Shown: in pieces, positions 1 to 8,885 of the stretch
Layout of the letters: each line of letters begins with the position of its first letter
Position numbering within the stretch: position 1 is the stretch's first letter
Source: CBDCYS01 sp965226245
GTDB taxonomy: Bacteria > Acidobacteriota > Terriglobia > Bryobacterales > UBA6623
Direction of reading: 5' to 3'
Length of the DNA: 64,000 nt
Assembly: GCA_965226245.1 (NCBI GenBank)
Contig: CBDDCL010000015.1
Coordinates: forward strand, 4,154,001 to 4,218,000
Program-made: the position numbers and the translations under genes
The notes under the pieces: generated by a model
Database searches by the model: none
Seen by the model: only the letters and a program-made list of their open reading frames with translations
What the model was told of the DNA's origin: nothing

Positions 1-2
1 AC

Positions 3-317
3 GAGCTGCTGAGGGAGGTCGATGTCATCGCCACCCCGACCATTCCCATTACCGCCGCCAAGATCGGCGAGGACACAATGCGTGTTGCCGGCCGCGACGA
101 GAACGTTAGGCTGGCCACGACCCGCCTGGTGCGGGCCCTCAACATGACGGGGCTGCCGCTGCTTTCCGTTCCATGCGGAATCAGCTCCGAGGGCCTTCCG
201 ATCGGCCTGCAATTGATCGGGGGGTTGTTCGACGAAGCCACCTTGCTCGAAGTCGGCCACAGCTACGAGCAGGCGACCGAATGGCACAAGAAGCGGCCGC
301 CGATTGCTGCCGGCTAG
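3..317 (+). CDS. Amidase-family protein, C-terminal fragment (cut by window edge)
   Basis: The frame is open from the left edge and ends at the TAG at 315-317, so only about 104 C-terminal residues are present. The stretch GLPIGLQLIGGLFDEATLL and the preceding NMTGLPLLSVPCG are the hallmark C-terminal core of the amidase signature family (GatA, AtzF and other amide hydrolases). That core packs beside the Ser-cisSer-Lys catalytic site, which lies outside the window. The final helix ending YEQATEWHKKRPP is also typical of the family. Substrate cannot be told: GatA of the tRNA amidotransferase and catabolic amidases look alike here. Confidence 0.85.
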   Translation, partial: ELLREVDVIATPTIPITAAKIGEDTMRVAGRDENVRLATTRLVRALNMTGLPLLSVPCGISSEGLPIGLQLIGGLFDEATLLEVGHSYEQATEWHKKRPPIAAG

Positions 318-340
318 GTCCAATACTGTTCAGTTCTCCT

Positions 341-392
341 ACGCCTCGTCCGCGGACTTCCGTCCGCGGCTCTGTCCGGCCGTCTGAAATTT
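341..392 (-). repeat. Dispersed hairpin repeat, family C copy 1
   Basis: Read on the minus strand this is a perfect hairpin, CCGCGGAC-GGAA-GTCCGCGG, preceded by GGCCGGACAGAG. The same unit occurs on the plus strand at 4570-4618 and, with altered but still pairing stem bases, at 49530-49579. It sits in the 200-bp gap between the amidase and the glycosyltransferase gene. The gap also carries an inverted pair of short AATACTGT/ACAGTATT motifs at about 321 and 440. Confidence 0.7.
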
Positions 393-518
393 TCTGCCAC
401 AATCGGAAACGATTTGACTATACGGACTACTGTAAGTGGACAGTATTGCGGCTAGGTCGCGGCTAGCTCCCGGCCTCATTCTGGTAGGCTCAAGTCTCAG
501 TTTGAGTGAAGGTCCGTT

Positions 519-1649
519 GTGTTCGTCCTGCAGACTATTCTGTTGCTTCTGCTAGCTGGTTCCTGGGTTTATTGCATTCTGACGGTGGTGGCAGCGCTGC
601 GCTATCGGGCGCTACGGTTCAAGCCGCTGGAAAACGGTCCGCCCATCAGCGTGCTCAAACCTCTCTCCGGAGCCGAGAATGCTCTCGAGACCAACCTGCG
701 AAGTTTTTTTACCCAGCGCTACTCCGCCTTCGAGATTCTTTTCGCGGTGCGGGAAGCCGCGGATCCCGCGGTGAGAGTCGTCGAGAAGCTGCGCGCTGAG
801 TTCCCAGCTCAGCCGTGCCGTGTCTTGGTGACGGGAGAGCCTCCCTATGCCAACGCAAAAGTCTTCAGCTTGGTGCAGATGATCGCTACGGCGCGCCACG
901 ACTTGCTGGTGATGAGCGACAGCGATATCCGTGTTGCACCCGATATGCTGGCGACTTTGGCGGCGGAGTTCGACAGCGGCAAGGTCGACCTTCTCACCTG
1001 CCCCTACCGTGCCGTGCCGGGTCCCAGTCCCTGGTCGACGCTCGAGGCGGTGGGCCTCAACACGGAGTTCCTCAGCGGCCTACTGGTGGCGCGGCTGGTC
1101 GAAGGCGTGAAGTTCGCGGTCGGGCCGGCCATCGCCGCGCGCAAGAGGTTGATTGATGCCCTGGGCGGTTTTGGCCGGTTCAGAGAGTACCTGGCAGAAG
1201 ATTTCGTGCTCGGGAAAATCGCTGCTCAAAGTGGCTACGGGGTTGACTTGTCTTCCTATGTCGTCGAGCACCATATCGGAAGTCAGGGATTCGGTCAAAA
1301 CTTTCGGCACCGCCTGAGATGGGCGCGCAGCACGAGACGATCGCGCCCCAGCGGCTACGCCGGGCAGCTATTCACTTACCCGCTGGCTCTGGCGATTCTG
1401 ACCTGCCTGGCTGTTCCGGGCTGGCCCGCCATCCTGGCCGCGACCGCGGCGTTTCGCGCGCTATCGGTCTGGGCCGTTGCCGGGCGCGTGCTTCACGACC
1501 CGCTCACCCGAGGCCGCTGGTGGCTGGTTCCGATCCAGGACATTCTGGGTTTCTTGATTTGGATCGCGGGATTCTTCGGAAACCAAATCCAGTGGCGGGA
1601 CAGGACCTACCGGTTGCTGCCCGACGGCCGTTTCGAAAGAGTTCGCTAG
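519..1649 (+). CDS. hpnI: Ceramide-glucosyltransferase-like GT2/GT21 enzyme (HpnI-like)
   Basis: A 376-residue membrane glycosyltransferase. An N-terminal anchor helix (residues 3-25) is followed by a GT-A domain with D134-x-D136 (MSDSD, nucleotide-sugar/metal binding), E227-D228 (AEDFVLG, catalytic acid region) and the RHRLRW motif at 263-268. Two or three C-terminal membrane helices follow. This D1-D2-D3-(Q/R)xxRW order defines the ceramide glucosyltransferase family. Bacterial members in hopanoid clusters are named HpnI and transfer N-acetylglucosamine to bacteriohopanetetrol. No other hopanoid gene is adjacent, so the substrate is inferred from family only. The GTG start at 519 is chosen because GAAGG lies 7 bases upstream. 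Confidence 0.75.
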   Translation: MFVLQTILLLLLAGSWVYCILTVVAALRYRALRFKPLENGPPISVLKPLSGAENALETNLRSFFTQRYSAFEILFAVREAADPAVRVVEKLRAEFPAQPCRVLVTGEPPYANAKVFSLVQMIATARHDLLVMSDSDIRVAPDMLATLAAEFDSGKVDLLTCPYRAVPGPSPWSTLEAVGLNTEFLSGLLVARLVEGVKFAVGPAIAARKRLIDALGGFGRFREYLAEDFVLGKIAAQSGYGVDLSSYVVEHHIGSQGFGQNFRHRLRWARSTRRSRPSGYAGQLFTYPLALAILTCLAVPGWPAILAATAAFRALSVWAVAGRVLHDPLTRGRWWLVPIQDILGFLIWIAGFFGNQIQWRDRTYRLLPDGRFERVR

Positions 1650-1899
1650 GCGGCCGCGAGACACGTTGCGATTCACTTTCCGGTCTGTACAATGAGTGTT
1701 CGTTCGGTCATAAAAGATCTCAGTCTCTCCTGATCCAGCGAGTTTCCCGACAGGCGGCTCCGCGGCGGCCTTGCCGGAACCGCTGGGTGTTACCGCGCGG
1801 CGAGCCGCAAGCGCTGACCGAATGCGCCAGGCGCCTCGGCGACTCGCCAGGGATTCAGCGAAACCATTAGCACAAGACAAGCAGGAAAGGATACTTTAA

Positions 1900-3306
1900 A
1901 TGTCAAAAGGTCAATTTGCGGTTGCCGGTTTGGGCGTGATGGGACGCATGGTGGCCCTCAATATCGAACGCAACGGATTTCCCGTCGTCGCCTACAACCG
2001 CGGGACGGAAAACGCCGACCACATGCGCCAGGCCGCCGCGGGTAAGAACGTGCAAGTCACGCAGTCGATCCAGGAAATGGTCGATTTGCTCGAAAAGCCG
2101 CGGCGTGTGCTGCTCATGGTCACCGCCGGGCGCGGGACCGACGCCGTGATCGCTGAACTCCGCAAGCTGCTCGAGCCCGGCGATGTCATCATCGACGGCG
2201 GAAACTCGCACTTCCCTGATACGAATCGGCGCCAAGAGGAACTATCGGGAACAGGAATCCACTACATCGGCTGCGGCATCAGCGGCGGCGAGCAAGGGGC
2301 TCTGTGGGGACCGAGCATCATGCCCGGCGGCGACAAAGAAGCCTACGCCAAGATCGAGCCCGTGCTGAACAAGATCGCCGCTAAGACCGACGACGGCCCC
2401 TGTGTCACCTACGTCGGCGAGGGTTCGGCCGGTCACTACGTGAAGATGGTTCACAACGGCATCGAGTACGGCATCATGCAGATCATCTGCGAGATTTACG
2501 ATGTTTTCCGGAAATCCGCCGGCATGAGCACGGCGGAAATCCAAGAGGTTTTCGCGAAATGGACCGAATCGGATATCAGCGGCTTCCTGGTCGAAATCAC
2601 GGCGGATTGCCTGGCGAAGCAGGACGATCTGACGGATCAGCCGCTGGTCGAAGTCATACTCGATACGGCGGGACAAAAAGGCACCGGCAAATGGACGGCT
2701 CAGTCGGCCCTTGACCTGGGAGTGCCGATCCCCAGTCTGAGCATGGCTGTTACCGCGCGGATTCTTTCGGGAATCAAGCCGAACAGAGTCGAAGCCGCGA
2801 AAATTCTCAGCGGCCCGGATGCAAAATACTCCGGTGACCGTGACGAGCTGATTGCGACGATGTACAAGTCCTTTTATCTGGCAACGACCGCTTGTTACGC
2901 GCAGGGAATGGCCTTGATCCGGGCGGCCTCCAAGGAGTTTGATTATAAAATCAACCTGGCCGAGGTGGCGCGCATTTGGAAGGGCGGCTGCATTATTCGC
3001 TCGAAGCTGCTGGGCCCGATCAAGAAGGCCTTCGAGGCGAATCCCAATCTGGACAACCTGCTGCTCGACGCGAGTTTCAGCGGCATGGCGAACGCCAATC
3101 AGGCCGGCTTGCGAAAGGTCGTCCAGCTCGCGGCCGAAACCGGCGTTCCGGCAACCTGCCTGGGCGCAACGCTCGCCTACATCGACAGCTACCGCAGCGA
3201 GTTCCTGCCGGCGAATCTGCTGCAGGCGCTGCGCGACAACTTTGGAGCGCACACTTATAAACGCCTCGACCGCGAAGGCGTCTTTCACGCCGAGTGGGTG
3301 AGCTGA
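1900..3306 (+). CDS. gnd: 6-phosphogluconate dehydrogenase, decarboxylating
   Basis: A 468-residue cytosolic enzyme of the oxidative pentose phosphate pathway, converting 6-phosphogluconate to ribulose 5-phosphate and CO2 while reducing NADP+. The Rossmann motif GLGVMG is at residues 10-15. The signature ISGGEQGALWGPSIMPGG carries the substrate loop and GHYVKMVHNGIEYG the catalytic lysine. LDTAGQKGTGKWT is the family's C-domain signature. The length matches the long (about 470 aa) dimeric class. An AAGGA-like ribosome site precedes the ATG. It stands alone, with 250-bp and 360-bp gaps on either side. Confidence 0.97.
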   Translation: MSKGQFAVAGLGVMGRMVALNIERNGFPVVAYNRGTENADHMRQAAAGKNVQVTQSIQEMVDLLEKPRRVLLMVTAGRGTDAVIAELRKLLEPGDVIIDGGNSHFPDTNRRQEELSGTGIHYIGCGISGGEQGALWGPSIMPGGDKEAYAKIEPVLNKIAAKTDDGPCVTYVGEGSAGHYVKMVHNGIEYGIMQIICEIYDVFRKSAGMSTAEIQEVFAKWTESDISGFLVEITADCLAKQDDLTDQPLVEVILDTAGQKGTGKWTAQSALDLGVPIPSLSMAVTARILSGIKPNRVEAAKILSGPDAKYSGDRDELIATMYKSFYLATTACYAQGMALIRAASKEFDYKINLAEVARIWKGGCIIRSKLLGPIKKAFEANPNLDNLLLDASFSGMANANQAGLRKVVQLAAETGVPATCLGATLAYIDSYRSEFLPANLLQALRDNFGAHTYKRLDREGVFHAEWVS

Positions 3307-3664
3307 TTTCTAGCGCAGCGATAAACGCTGACTTCCTCAGGTTAAGCGCAGCCCGTGGCCTCAGGTCAAGCGCAGCCCGTGGCGCAAGCTCTTAGCTTGC
3401 CGAGCCGGCACTCGTGCCGGCTCTTGCTGGGTTCGGTCGCCGGTATTACCAATGGTTCGTCGAAACTGGCGCGGGCTGGGATACATCGATCCGAGATCAA
3501 GCGTCGAGATGAGTCTCGACGCGGCAAGCACAAGTGCTTGCGCCACATCACCAGGAGTGCTGGCGCCGCATCGCGGAGTTGTGCCTTGCTGCCCGGCCGG
3601 TCAGTTATCCTAATCGATTGATCTTGTAATTGCCCGGTACGGGCCCCTCTTGCAGCAAGCCGAC
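3307..3664. repeat. Intergenic stretch made of short palindromes
   Basis: No gene is credible here. The stretch holds a duplicated phrase GCGCAGCCCGTGGC (about 3338 and 3369) and several small perfect hairpins: GAGCCGGCACTCGTGCCGGCTC near 3400 written as arms GAGCCGGCA/TGCCGGCTC, GTCGAGATGAGTCTCGAC near 3500, and GGCAAGCACAAGTGCTTGC near 3522. These look like decayed dispersed palindromes. No promoter for the next gene is recognisable. Confidence 0.5.
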
Positions 3665-4552
3665 ATGGCAACCCGCAGCTTACTTGAGGACTTTCAGTCC
3701 AAGCACGACTTCTATATCGGCCTTGATTCCGACGGCTGCGTGTTTGACTCGATGGAGATCAAGCACAAAGAATGCTTCACGCCGGCTTTCATCAAACATT
3801 GGGATCTTCAGGCTGCGTCGAAGTTTGCCCGCCGTGTTTGGGAGTTCACCAACCTCTACTCGGTCTATCGGGGGACGAACCGATTCCCCGTGCTGGTGAA
3901 GTGCCTCGATCTGATCCAGGACTGGCCGGAAGCAATGCGCCGCGAAGTCAGCATTCCCGGCCTCGAGCCGTTGCGCGGTTTCATCAGTTCAGGGTTGCCG
4001 CCCAGCAACGCCTCCCTGACAAAACTGGTGGACGAAACGCGCGATCCCATCTTGATGCGTACCCTCGAGTGGAGTCATGCCGTCAACGACGCCGTGGCCG
4101 GCATCGTCAAAGGCGTGCCGCCGTTCCCCAAAGTTCGCGAATGCCTGGACAAGATGATCGCCGCGGCCGACTTGGCCGTGGTCTCGGGCACGCCCGGCGA
4201 GGCGCTCCGCCGGGAATGGGTCGAGCACAAGATCGATCACTATCCGGTCCTGATCGCGGGGCAGGAGTTGGGCAAGAAAGCCGAACATCTGCGCGTCATG
4301 ACGCGCCACAACCGCTACGCCGCTGACCGCATGCTGATGATTGGAGACGCACCGGGCGATAGCAAAGCTGCCAGGGCGACAGGCATGATGTTCTACCCCG
4401 TCAATCCGGGGCACGAGGAAGATTCTTGGGAAAGACTCCACGACGAAGCGCTCGGCCGATTCTTCTCCGGGACTTACGGCGGCAACTACGAAGACGCCCG
4501 AGTCGCCGAGTTTGAGAAACTACTACCTTCAACACCTCCGTGGAAAGCCTAG
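3665..4552 (+). CDS. HAD-superfamily hydrolase
   Basis: About 295 residues. All four HAD motifs can be read: motif I GLDSDG near the N-terminus (Asp nucleophile and Asp general acid, in the variant DSDG), motif II VVSGTPGEA (Ser/Thr), motif III the lysine in GQELGKKAEH, and motif IV MLMIGDAPGDSKAA (acidic pair). A helical cap region lies between motifs I and II, so it is a C1-cap type phosphatase, probably acting on a phosphorylated metabolite. The substrate is unknown. ATG 3665 is preferred to the in-frame TTG at 3650, although neither has a clear ribosome site. It lies between gnd and an aldehyde dehydrogenase, so a role in sugar metabolism is possible but only by position. Confidence 0.85.
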   Translation: MATRSLLEDFQSKHDFYIGLDSDGCVFDSMEIKHKECFTPAFIKHWDLQAASKFARRVWEFTNLYSVYRGTNRFPVLVKCLDLIQDWPEAMRREVSIPGLEPLRGFISSGLPPSNASLTKLVDETRDPILMRTLEWSHAVNDAVAGIVKGVPPFPKVRECLDKMIAAADLAVVSGTPGEALRREWVEHKIDHYPVLIAGQELGKKAEHLRVMTRHNRYAADRMLMIGDAPGDSKAARATGMMFYPVNPGHEEDSWERLHDEALGRFFSGTYGGNYEDARVAEFEKLLPSTPPWKA

Positions 4553-4569
4553 CCCGTGTCGCGTGTGCC

Positions 4570-4618
4570 AGAAAAGTTCAGATGGCCGGACAGAGCCGCG
4601 GACGGGAGTCCGCGGTCC
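4570..4618 (+). repeat. Dispersed hairpin repeat, family C copy 2
   Basis: GGCCGGACAGAG is followed by the hairpin CCGCGGAC-GGGA-GTCCGCGG. It is the inverted counterpart of the copy at 341-392, differing by A to G in the loop, which keeps a GNRA pattern. It lies in the 205-bp gap before the aldehyde dehydrogenase gene. Confidence 0.7.
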
Positions 4619-4757
4619 CAAGGGGCAGAAAGTTCGAGAACCAGAATCGGAGCCGCGACCGTGAGGGAGCGGTTAGCCGCTAGGGCGCGTTAATCCGCCA
4701 AGGCCCGGCACCCCCGTTTCGGTTCCGGCTCGTCCGCGTCAACAAAAGGGAGCATCC

Positions 4758-6188
4758 ATGATCCACGTACCGCTAGTCCGCTGGGGAGAGCCCTACACCA
4801 GCCTCGATAAAGACAAGGTCGTTCACTTCGACAGCGGCGAGCCGATCGCCGAAGTCAGCCAGGCCGTTGCCGGCATGGTCCGCCGTGACATGCGCCAGGC
4901 TCAGGCGGCCCGCAACGCCTTGCGGGAGATCCCCTGCGCCGAGCTGATCAAGATGGTGCAGCAAGCCGGGCAGCTATTCATGAGTGCGGACCTCCCTATC
5001 GGAGAAGACACGCAAACGCCGGACGATTTCGTCCGCCAGCAGTCGTCGACAACCGGGCTTCCGGAACACATGTGCCGCAAGAACATGGACAAGATCGCCC
5101 ATGTCCTCAGCCAAATGGACCGCATCCTGGACGCATTGACTCGCGGCCTCGACCTCAACATCCTCAGTTCGGGGTATGGAACCGACGCCGCTGGGCGGCT
5201 GCTCAGCTACCAGGCGACCACCCCCGTGCTGGGCATGGTGCTGCCAAGCAATTCGCCGGGCGTGCACACGCTTTGGATGCCGGTCGTCGCCATGCAGATC
5301 GGGCTGGTGCTCAAGCCCGGCCCTCAGGAGCCTTGGACGCCTTACCGCATGACGCAGGCGATGATCCGGGCGGGCGTGCCAGCGAAGGCCTTCGCGATCT
5401 ATGCGGGCGGCGGCGATATTGGGGCGGCGGTGCTGGGGAGTTGTCCCCGGACCATGCTGTTCGGGAGCCAAGCGACAGTCGACCAGCACGGGGGCAATCC
5501 TCAAGTCCAGGTACACGGACCCGGCTACAGCAAGATCCTGATCGGCGACGACGAGGCCGACAACTGGGAAGATTACCTGGATCTGATGGAGACCAGCGTA
5601 TTCCTCAATAGCGGACGCAGTTGCATCAACTGCAGCGCCATCTGGACGCCGCGTCACGGCAAGGATATCGCCCAAGCGCTGGCCGAACGGCTGGCATCGG
5701 TGAAACCGCTGCCTCCCGAAGACCCCGAAGCGGCGCTGGCGGCCTTCACCGTCCCCGGCGTTGCCGAAGCCGTTTCAGGGGCGATCGACGCCGACCTAGA
5801 CGCCGGCGGCCACGAGGATCTCGTGGGCAAGGTTCGAGGGTCTTCGCGCCTGATCCAGCGCGAGCACTGCGATTATTTGCTTCCGACGATTACTTACTGT
5901 GAGTCGCCCGAACAACCCATCGCGAAGAAGGAATTCATGTTCCCGTTCGTTAATGTCGTCGAGTGCCCGCGGGACCAGATGCTAGAGAAAATCGGCCCCA
6001 CGCTGGTCGGCAGCGGCATCACCAAGGATCCCAAATTCCGCGCCGAACTGCTCGATTGCGAACACATCGACCGGCTCAATCTGGGCGCCGTCCCCACGAC
6101 GAAGCTCGACTGGCTGCAGCCCCACGAAGGCAACATCGTCGACTTCCTCTACCGGGCCAGAGCCTTCCAAAGCGAACCGGCGGCATGA
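4758..6188 (+). CDS. Aldehyde dehydrogenase superfamily protein, atypical
   Basis: 476 residues with the overall aldehyde dehydrogenase fold: a Rossmann region around TTPVLGMVLPSNSPGVHTLW and the thiol motif NSGRSCINCS, whose Cys is the expected nucleophile. The usual ELGGKSP general-base motif is absent. In its place is QVHGPGYSKILIGDD, with no Glu. CoA-acylating family members also lack this Glu, so a CoA-linked or acyl-transfer reaction is possible, but that is inference. Start ATG 4758 has AAGGGAG six bases upstream. It is not in an obvious operon. A weak terminator-like hairpin follows at 6295-6330. Confidence 0.8.
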   Translation: MIHVPLVRWGEPYTSLDKDKVVHFDSGEPIAEVSQAVAGMVRRDMRQAQAARNALREIPCAELIKMVQQAGQLFMSADLPIGEDTQTPDDFVRQQSSTTGLPEHMCRKNMDKIAHVLSQMDRILDALTRGLDLNILSSGYGTDAAGRLLSYQATTPVLGMVLPSNSPGVHTLWMPVVAMQIGLVLKPGPQEPWTPYRMTQAMIRAGVPAKAFAIYAGGGDIGAAVLGSCPRTMLFGSQATVDQHGGNPQVQVHGPGYSKILIGDDEADNWEDYLDLMETSVFLNSGRSCINCSAIWTPRHGKDIAQALAERLASVKPLPPEDPEAALAAFTVPGVAEAVSGAIDADLDAGGHEDLVGKVRGSSRLIQREHCDYLLPTITYCESPEQPIAKKEFMFPFVNVVECPRDQMLEKIGPTLVGSGITKDPKFRAELLDCEHIDRLNLGAVPTTKLDWLQPHEGNIVDFLYRARAFQSEPAA

Positions 6189-6294
6189 GGCCAGTTGCCG
6201 AACCGCGGTTTCGTAATTGGGCTCCGTCCCTATTCCCCCCCCTATTTCCCATATTTTCCCATATTTTCCCTGGGTTTAGTCTGAAACACCCGTC

Positions 6295-6330
6295 GGCCCG
6301 TTCGCGGAAATGTGGCCGGTCGGGCCTTTT
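6295..6330 (+). terminator. Possible rho-independent terminator after the aldehyde dehydrogenase gene
   Basis: GGCCCG (6295-6300) pairs with CGGGCC (6321-6326) and is followed by TTTT. The loop is long (20 bases), so it is only moderately convincing. Just upstream, 6245-6270 holds a tandem CCCATATTTT pair. The hairpin argues that the next gene starts at 6334 rather than 6310. Confidence 0.4.
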
Positions 6331-6333
6331 GCT

Positions 6334-6846
6334 ATGCTGAACCCAGTGGCAACGCAGACTCTCATGCCGGTCGAAGAATATCTGCGCACGGTCTACGAGC
6401 CGGACGCCGAATTTGTCGATGGCGAGATCGTGGAGAGAAACTTGGGAGAGAATCCGCATAGCGTGGTGCAGGTCCGGTTGGTCGAAATCTTCTACGAGCT
6501 AAAGAAGAAACACCCCGTTCATTGCCGAACCGAACTCCGTATGCGGCTTGCGCCCGCACGCATCCGGATCCCCGATGTCGCGCTATTCCACCCTAAAAAT
6601 CCTGCCGAACTCGTTCCTTCCGATGCCCCGTTAGTCGTCGTCGAGATCGTTTCGCGGGAGGATCGCCACACGGAGATCATTCAGAAGTTCGAAGAGTACC
6701 GTGCCTGGGGAGTGACCCACATTTGGCTCGCCGATCCATGGCAGCGGCAGCTCTCGGTCTACGGCGACAACGGCCTGACGGCCATGGGGTCACTACAAAT
6801 TAGCGACTTAGGCCTGGAAATCACGGTGGCGGACCTCTTCGACTGA
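6334..6846 (+). CDS. Uma2 family endonuclease-like protein
   Basis: About 170 residues of the Uma2 (DUF820) family, a restriction-endonuclease-like PD-(D/E)xK fold common in cyanobacteria and Acidobacteriota. The N-terminal MPVEEYLRTVYEPDAEFVDG and the following GEIVERNLGE are family hallmarks. IRIPDVALF supplies the Asp and VVVEIVSREDR the Glu of the nuclease core. The cellular role of Uma2 proteins is not established. ATG 6334 is used; an upstream start at 6310 would overlap a terminator-like hairpin. A paralogue is at 28226-28747. Confidence 0.88.
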   Translation: MLNPVATQTLMPVEEYLRTVYEPDAEFVDGEIVERNLGENPHSVVQVRLVEIFYELKKKHPVHCRTELRMRLAPARIRIPDVALFHPKNPAELVPSDAPLVVVEIVSREDRHTEIIQKFEEYRAWGVTHIWLADPWQRQLSVYGDNGLTAMGSLQISDLGLEITVADLFD

Positions 6847-6976
6847 TCCGGCGCGTGGCGCGCGTCTCCAGACGTGCCGTGTCGCCATTCTTGGCGACAT
6901 GTGTTACCGTCAGGCCCGCCCGCCAGGTGCAAAACAGAACCCAAGCCGACTCTCGCGGGCCCGCCAGGGGCTCGCC

Positions 6977-7026
6977 GGGTCGCGGTAGGGATGCCGGTCG
7001 CCCGGCACCCCTACCGCGACCCTTTT
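6977..7026 (+). terminator. Long perfect hairpin followed by T-run
   Basis: The arms at 6977-6997 and 7002-7022 pair over 21 bp with a single mismatch and a 4-base loop, then TTTT follows. This is a strong intrinsic-terminator-like structure downstream of the Uma2 gene. The unusual stem length and the internal CCCCTACCGCGACCC phrase mean it could instead be a solitary palindromic repeat. Confidence 0.65.
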
Positions 7027-7120
7027 GTCGCCGATCCGCGGCCGGATAGTCCGCCCGCCCGTCACCCGTGCTACAGTTGTCGGGTTGTTGAACCGGTTCC
7101 GAGCGAACTTGCCGCAAGGC

Positions 7121-8704
7121 ATGCCCAATCGGGTTCAGATCGCCATCCTCGGCCTGGCGCTACTCGCCTTTGGTCCAACCCTCTTATCATCGTTTCACTT
7201 CGACGACCACTCTCTTTTCAGCGACTCAGCGATCACCTCCTCCTCGGGCTGGTGGGAAGTGTTCCGGCTGGAACGAACACGACCGCTTACTTACTTAACC
7301 TTCTGGCTGAACTGGCAAGTTGGGGGCGAGCATCCGTTCGGCTATCACCTCGTTAATCTTGCGATCCACCTGGCCTCGGTTTGGGTCGCTTTTCCTGTCT
7401 TTCTCCGCGTAGTAGATAGAAAATCGGCTCTCATTGCGGTCTCGATTTTCGCTTTTCACCCACTTCAAACCGAGCCCGTGGCCTATATCTTCGGCAGGGC
7501 TACCTTGCTTGCGGCGCTACTGTGCCTGCTTTGCTGGAAAGACTGGCTCAACGGCAAACGATGGCGGTCCGCGTTGTTTTTCGGGGCAGCCCTGCTGGCG
7601 AAGGAAGAAGCCGCGGCATTCCCCGCCTTCTTATTCGGCTATGAATGGATCTGTCGGAGGCGGGGACTCCCGGAGCTGCGTGTTTTTTTTAAGCCCTTGT
7701 CCGCGATGCTGGCTTTCGCGGCACTGGCCGCCGCCAGGCTTTACTACGCCGCGCTCGTCACAAAGGGCGCCGGTATCGGCTTCGAACTGGGAGATATCAC
7801 TCCGGCGAGGTACCTTTTGACCCAGGGACGTGTGATTTGGGAGTACCTTCGCGTGTTTGTTTGGCCCGCAAGCTTGAATTTCGATCGGGACTTTTCGTTG
7901 TCCGCGCCAGAGGATCTCTCGGCTTGGCTGGCCTGGGGCCTGCTAGTGGGAGGCATTGCCGCCAGTTGCTGGTTTGCAAAAAGACAGCCTAACGCTTACT
8001 GGCTCCTGGGCTTTTTCATTCTTCTGATTCCTGCCTCCAGTGTCGTCCCGTTAGCCGATCTCATCGCGGAACGCCGCATGTACTTGCCTCTTCTCAGCCT
8101 GAGCTTGGCGATCGGCTCCTTGCTCAAACCAGCTCCAAGGCCTGTACTGATGGCCCTCGCCTTCGCGCTGTGTGGCATTAGCTTGCAGCGAAGTCTGGTG
8201 TGGCGGACTGAAGAGAGCCTCTGGCGCGATACAACAGAGAAGTCGCCGTCGAAGATCCGGCCGAAGCTGCAGCTCGCGCGAGCCCTGGCCGGCGGCGGGC
8301 CCGGCAAAGACGAGGAGCGTCTTAGACTCCTGCATCGGGCCAAAAAACTCGCACCCAGTGATCGAAGTGTCGCGACCGAACTGGGAGTTTTCCACCTCAG
8401 CCGGGGAAGGCCCGAGGAAGCCCTCGGTGAGTTTCAGGCCGTTCTCGCTGTTTCACCCGACGACGCTCAGGCGCTCAGCAACTACGGCGCGGCGCTTTAT
8501 TCTCTTGGAGACATTGGCCAAGCCTCCGCCGTATTTCGCAGGGCTCTCGAAAGCGATCCTTGCCATTTTGACGCCCGCAACAATCTAATACTGATCGAAA
8601 GACGTCTCAGACGCACGGACCGGATGCTTGCGTTGACGCACCCGCCTTCGAACTGCCGCTACACACACCCGCAACGGGCCGCGCTCGAAGCAGCTAGCCC
8701 GTAG
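7121..8704 (+). CDS. Multi-spanning membrane protein with C-terminal TPR repeats (TMTC-like)
   Basis: About 527 residues. The first two thirds form 8-10 membrane helices. The first outer loop has SSFHFDDHSLF, a DD motif in the position seen in GT-C glycosyltransferases, followed by RPLTYLTFWLNW and HLVNLAIHL. These phrases are typical of bacterial TMTC-like proteins, which resemble O-mannosyltransferases. The C-terminal 130 residues are TPR units (LGVFHLSRGRPEEALGEFQ, NYGAALYSLGDIGQASAVF). It may be a protein glycosyltransferase using a lipid-linked sugar, but activity is inferred. ATG 7121 is chosen, though the frame stays open back to a TTG at 7025. Confidence 0.75.
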   Translation: MPNRVQIAILGLALLAFGPTLLSSFHFDDHSLFSDSAITSSSGWWEVFRLERTRPLTYLTFWLNWQVGGEHPFGYHLVNLAIHLASVWVAFPVFLRVVDRKSALIAVSIFAFHPLQTEPVAYIFGRATLLAALLCLLCWKDWLNGKRWRSALFFGAALLAKEEAAAFPAFLFGYEWICRRRGLPELRVFFKPLSAMLAFAALAAARLYYAALVTKGAGIGFELGDITPARYLLTQGRVIWEYLRVFVWPASLNFDRDFSLSAPEDLSAWLAWGLLVGGIAASCWFAKRQPNAYWLLGFFILLIPASSVVPLADLIAERRMYLPLLSLSLAIGSLLKPAPRPVLMALAFALCGISLQRSLVWRTEESLWRDTTEKSPSKIRPKLQLARALAGGGPGKDEERLRLLHRAKKLAPSDRSVATELGVFHLSRGRPEEALGEFQAVLAVSPDDAQALSNYGAALYSLGDIGQASAVFRRALESDPCHFDARNNLILIERRLRRTDRMLALTHPPSNCRYTHPQRAALEAASP

Positions 8705-8885
8705 GCCGCCGCAACATCTTGTCTGCTGGCAAATTCTTGACGCGGCCATTCCGTGCTCGCCCGCGCAAACCCCCGCTGTGTCCTAGGAAACAAAGACTTT
8801 ATTCCTAACTCCGGCTCCGTTTCTGTTTGGAACGCCGCGTGCTCGGGTCTGCACGAAGGCCTCTCGAAGGCCGTGGAGGTTACCG

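Noticed and set aside
2242..3288. 348-residue minus-strand open frame
   Set aside because: It lies entirely opposite gnd, has no ribosome site and no family motif; it is a GC-rich antisense shadow.
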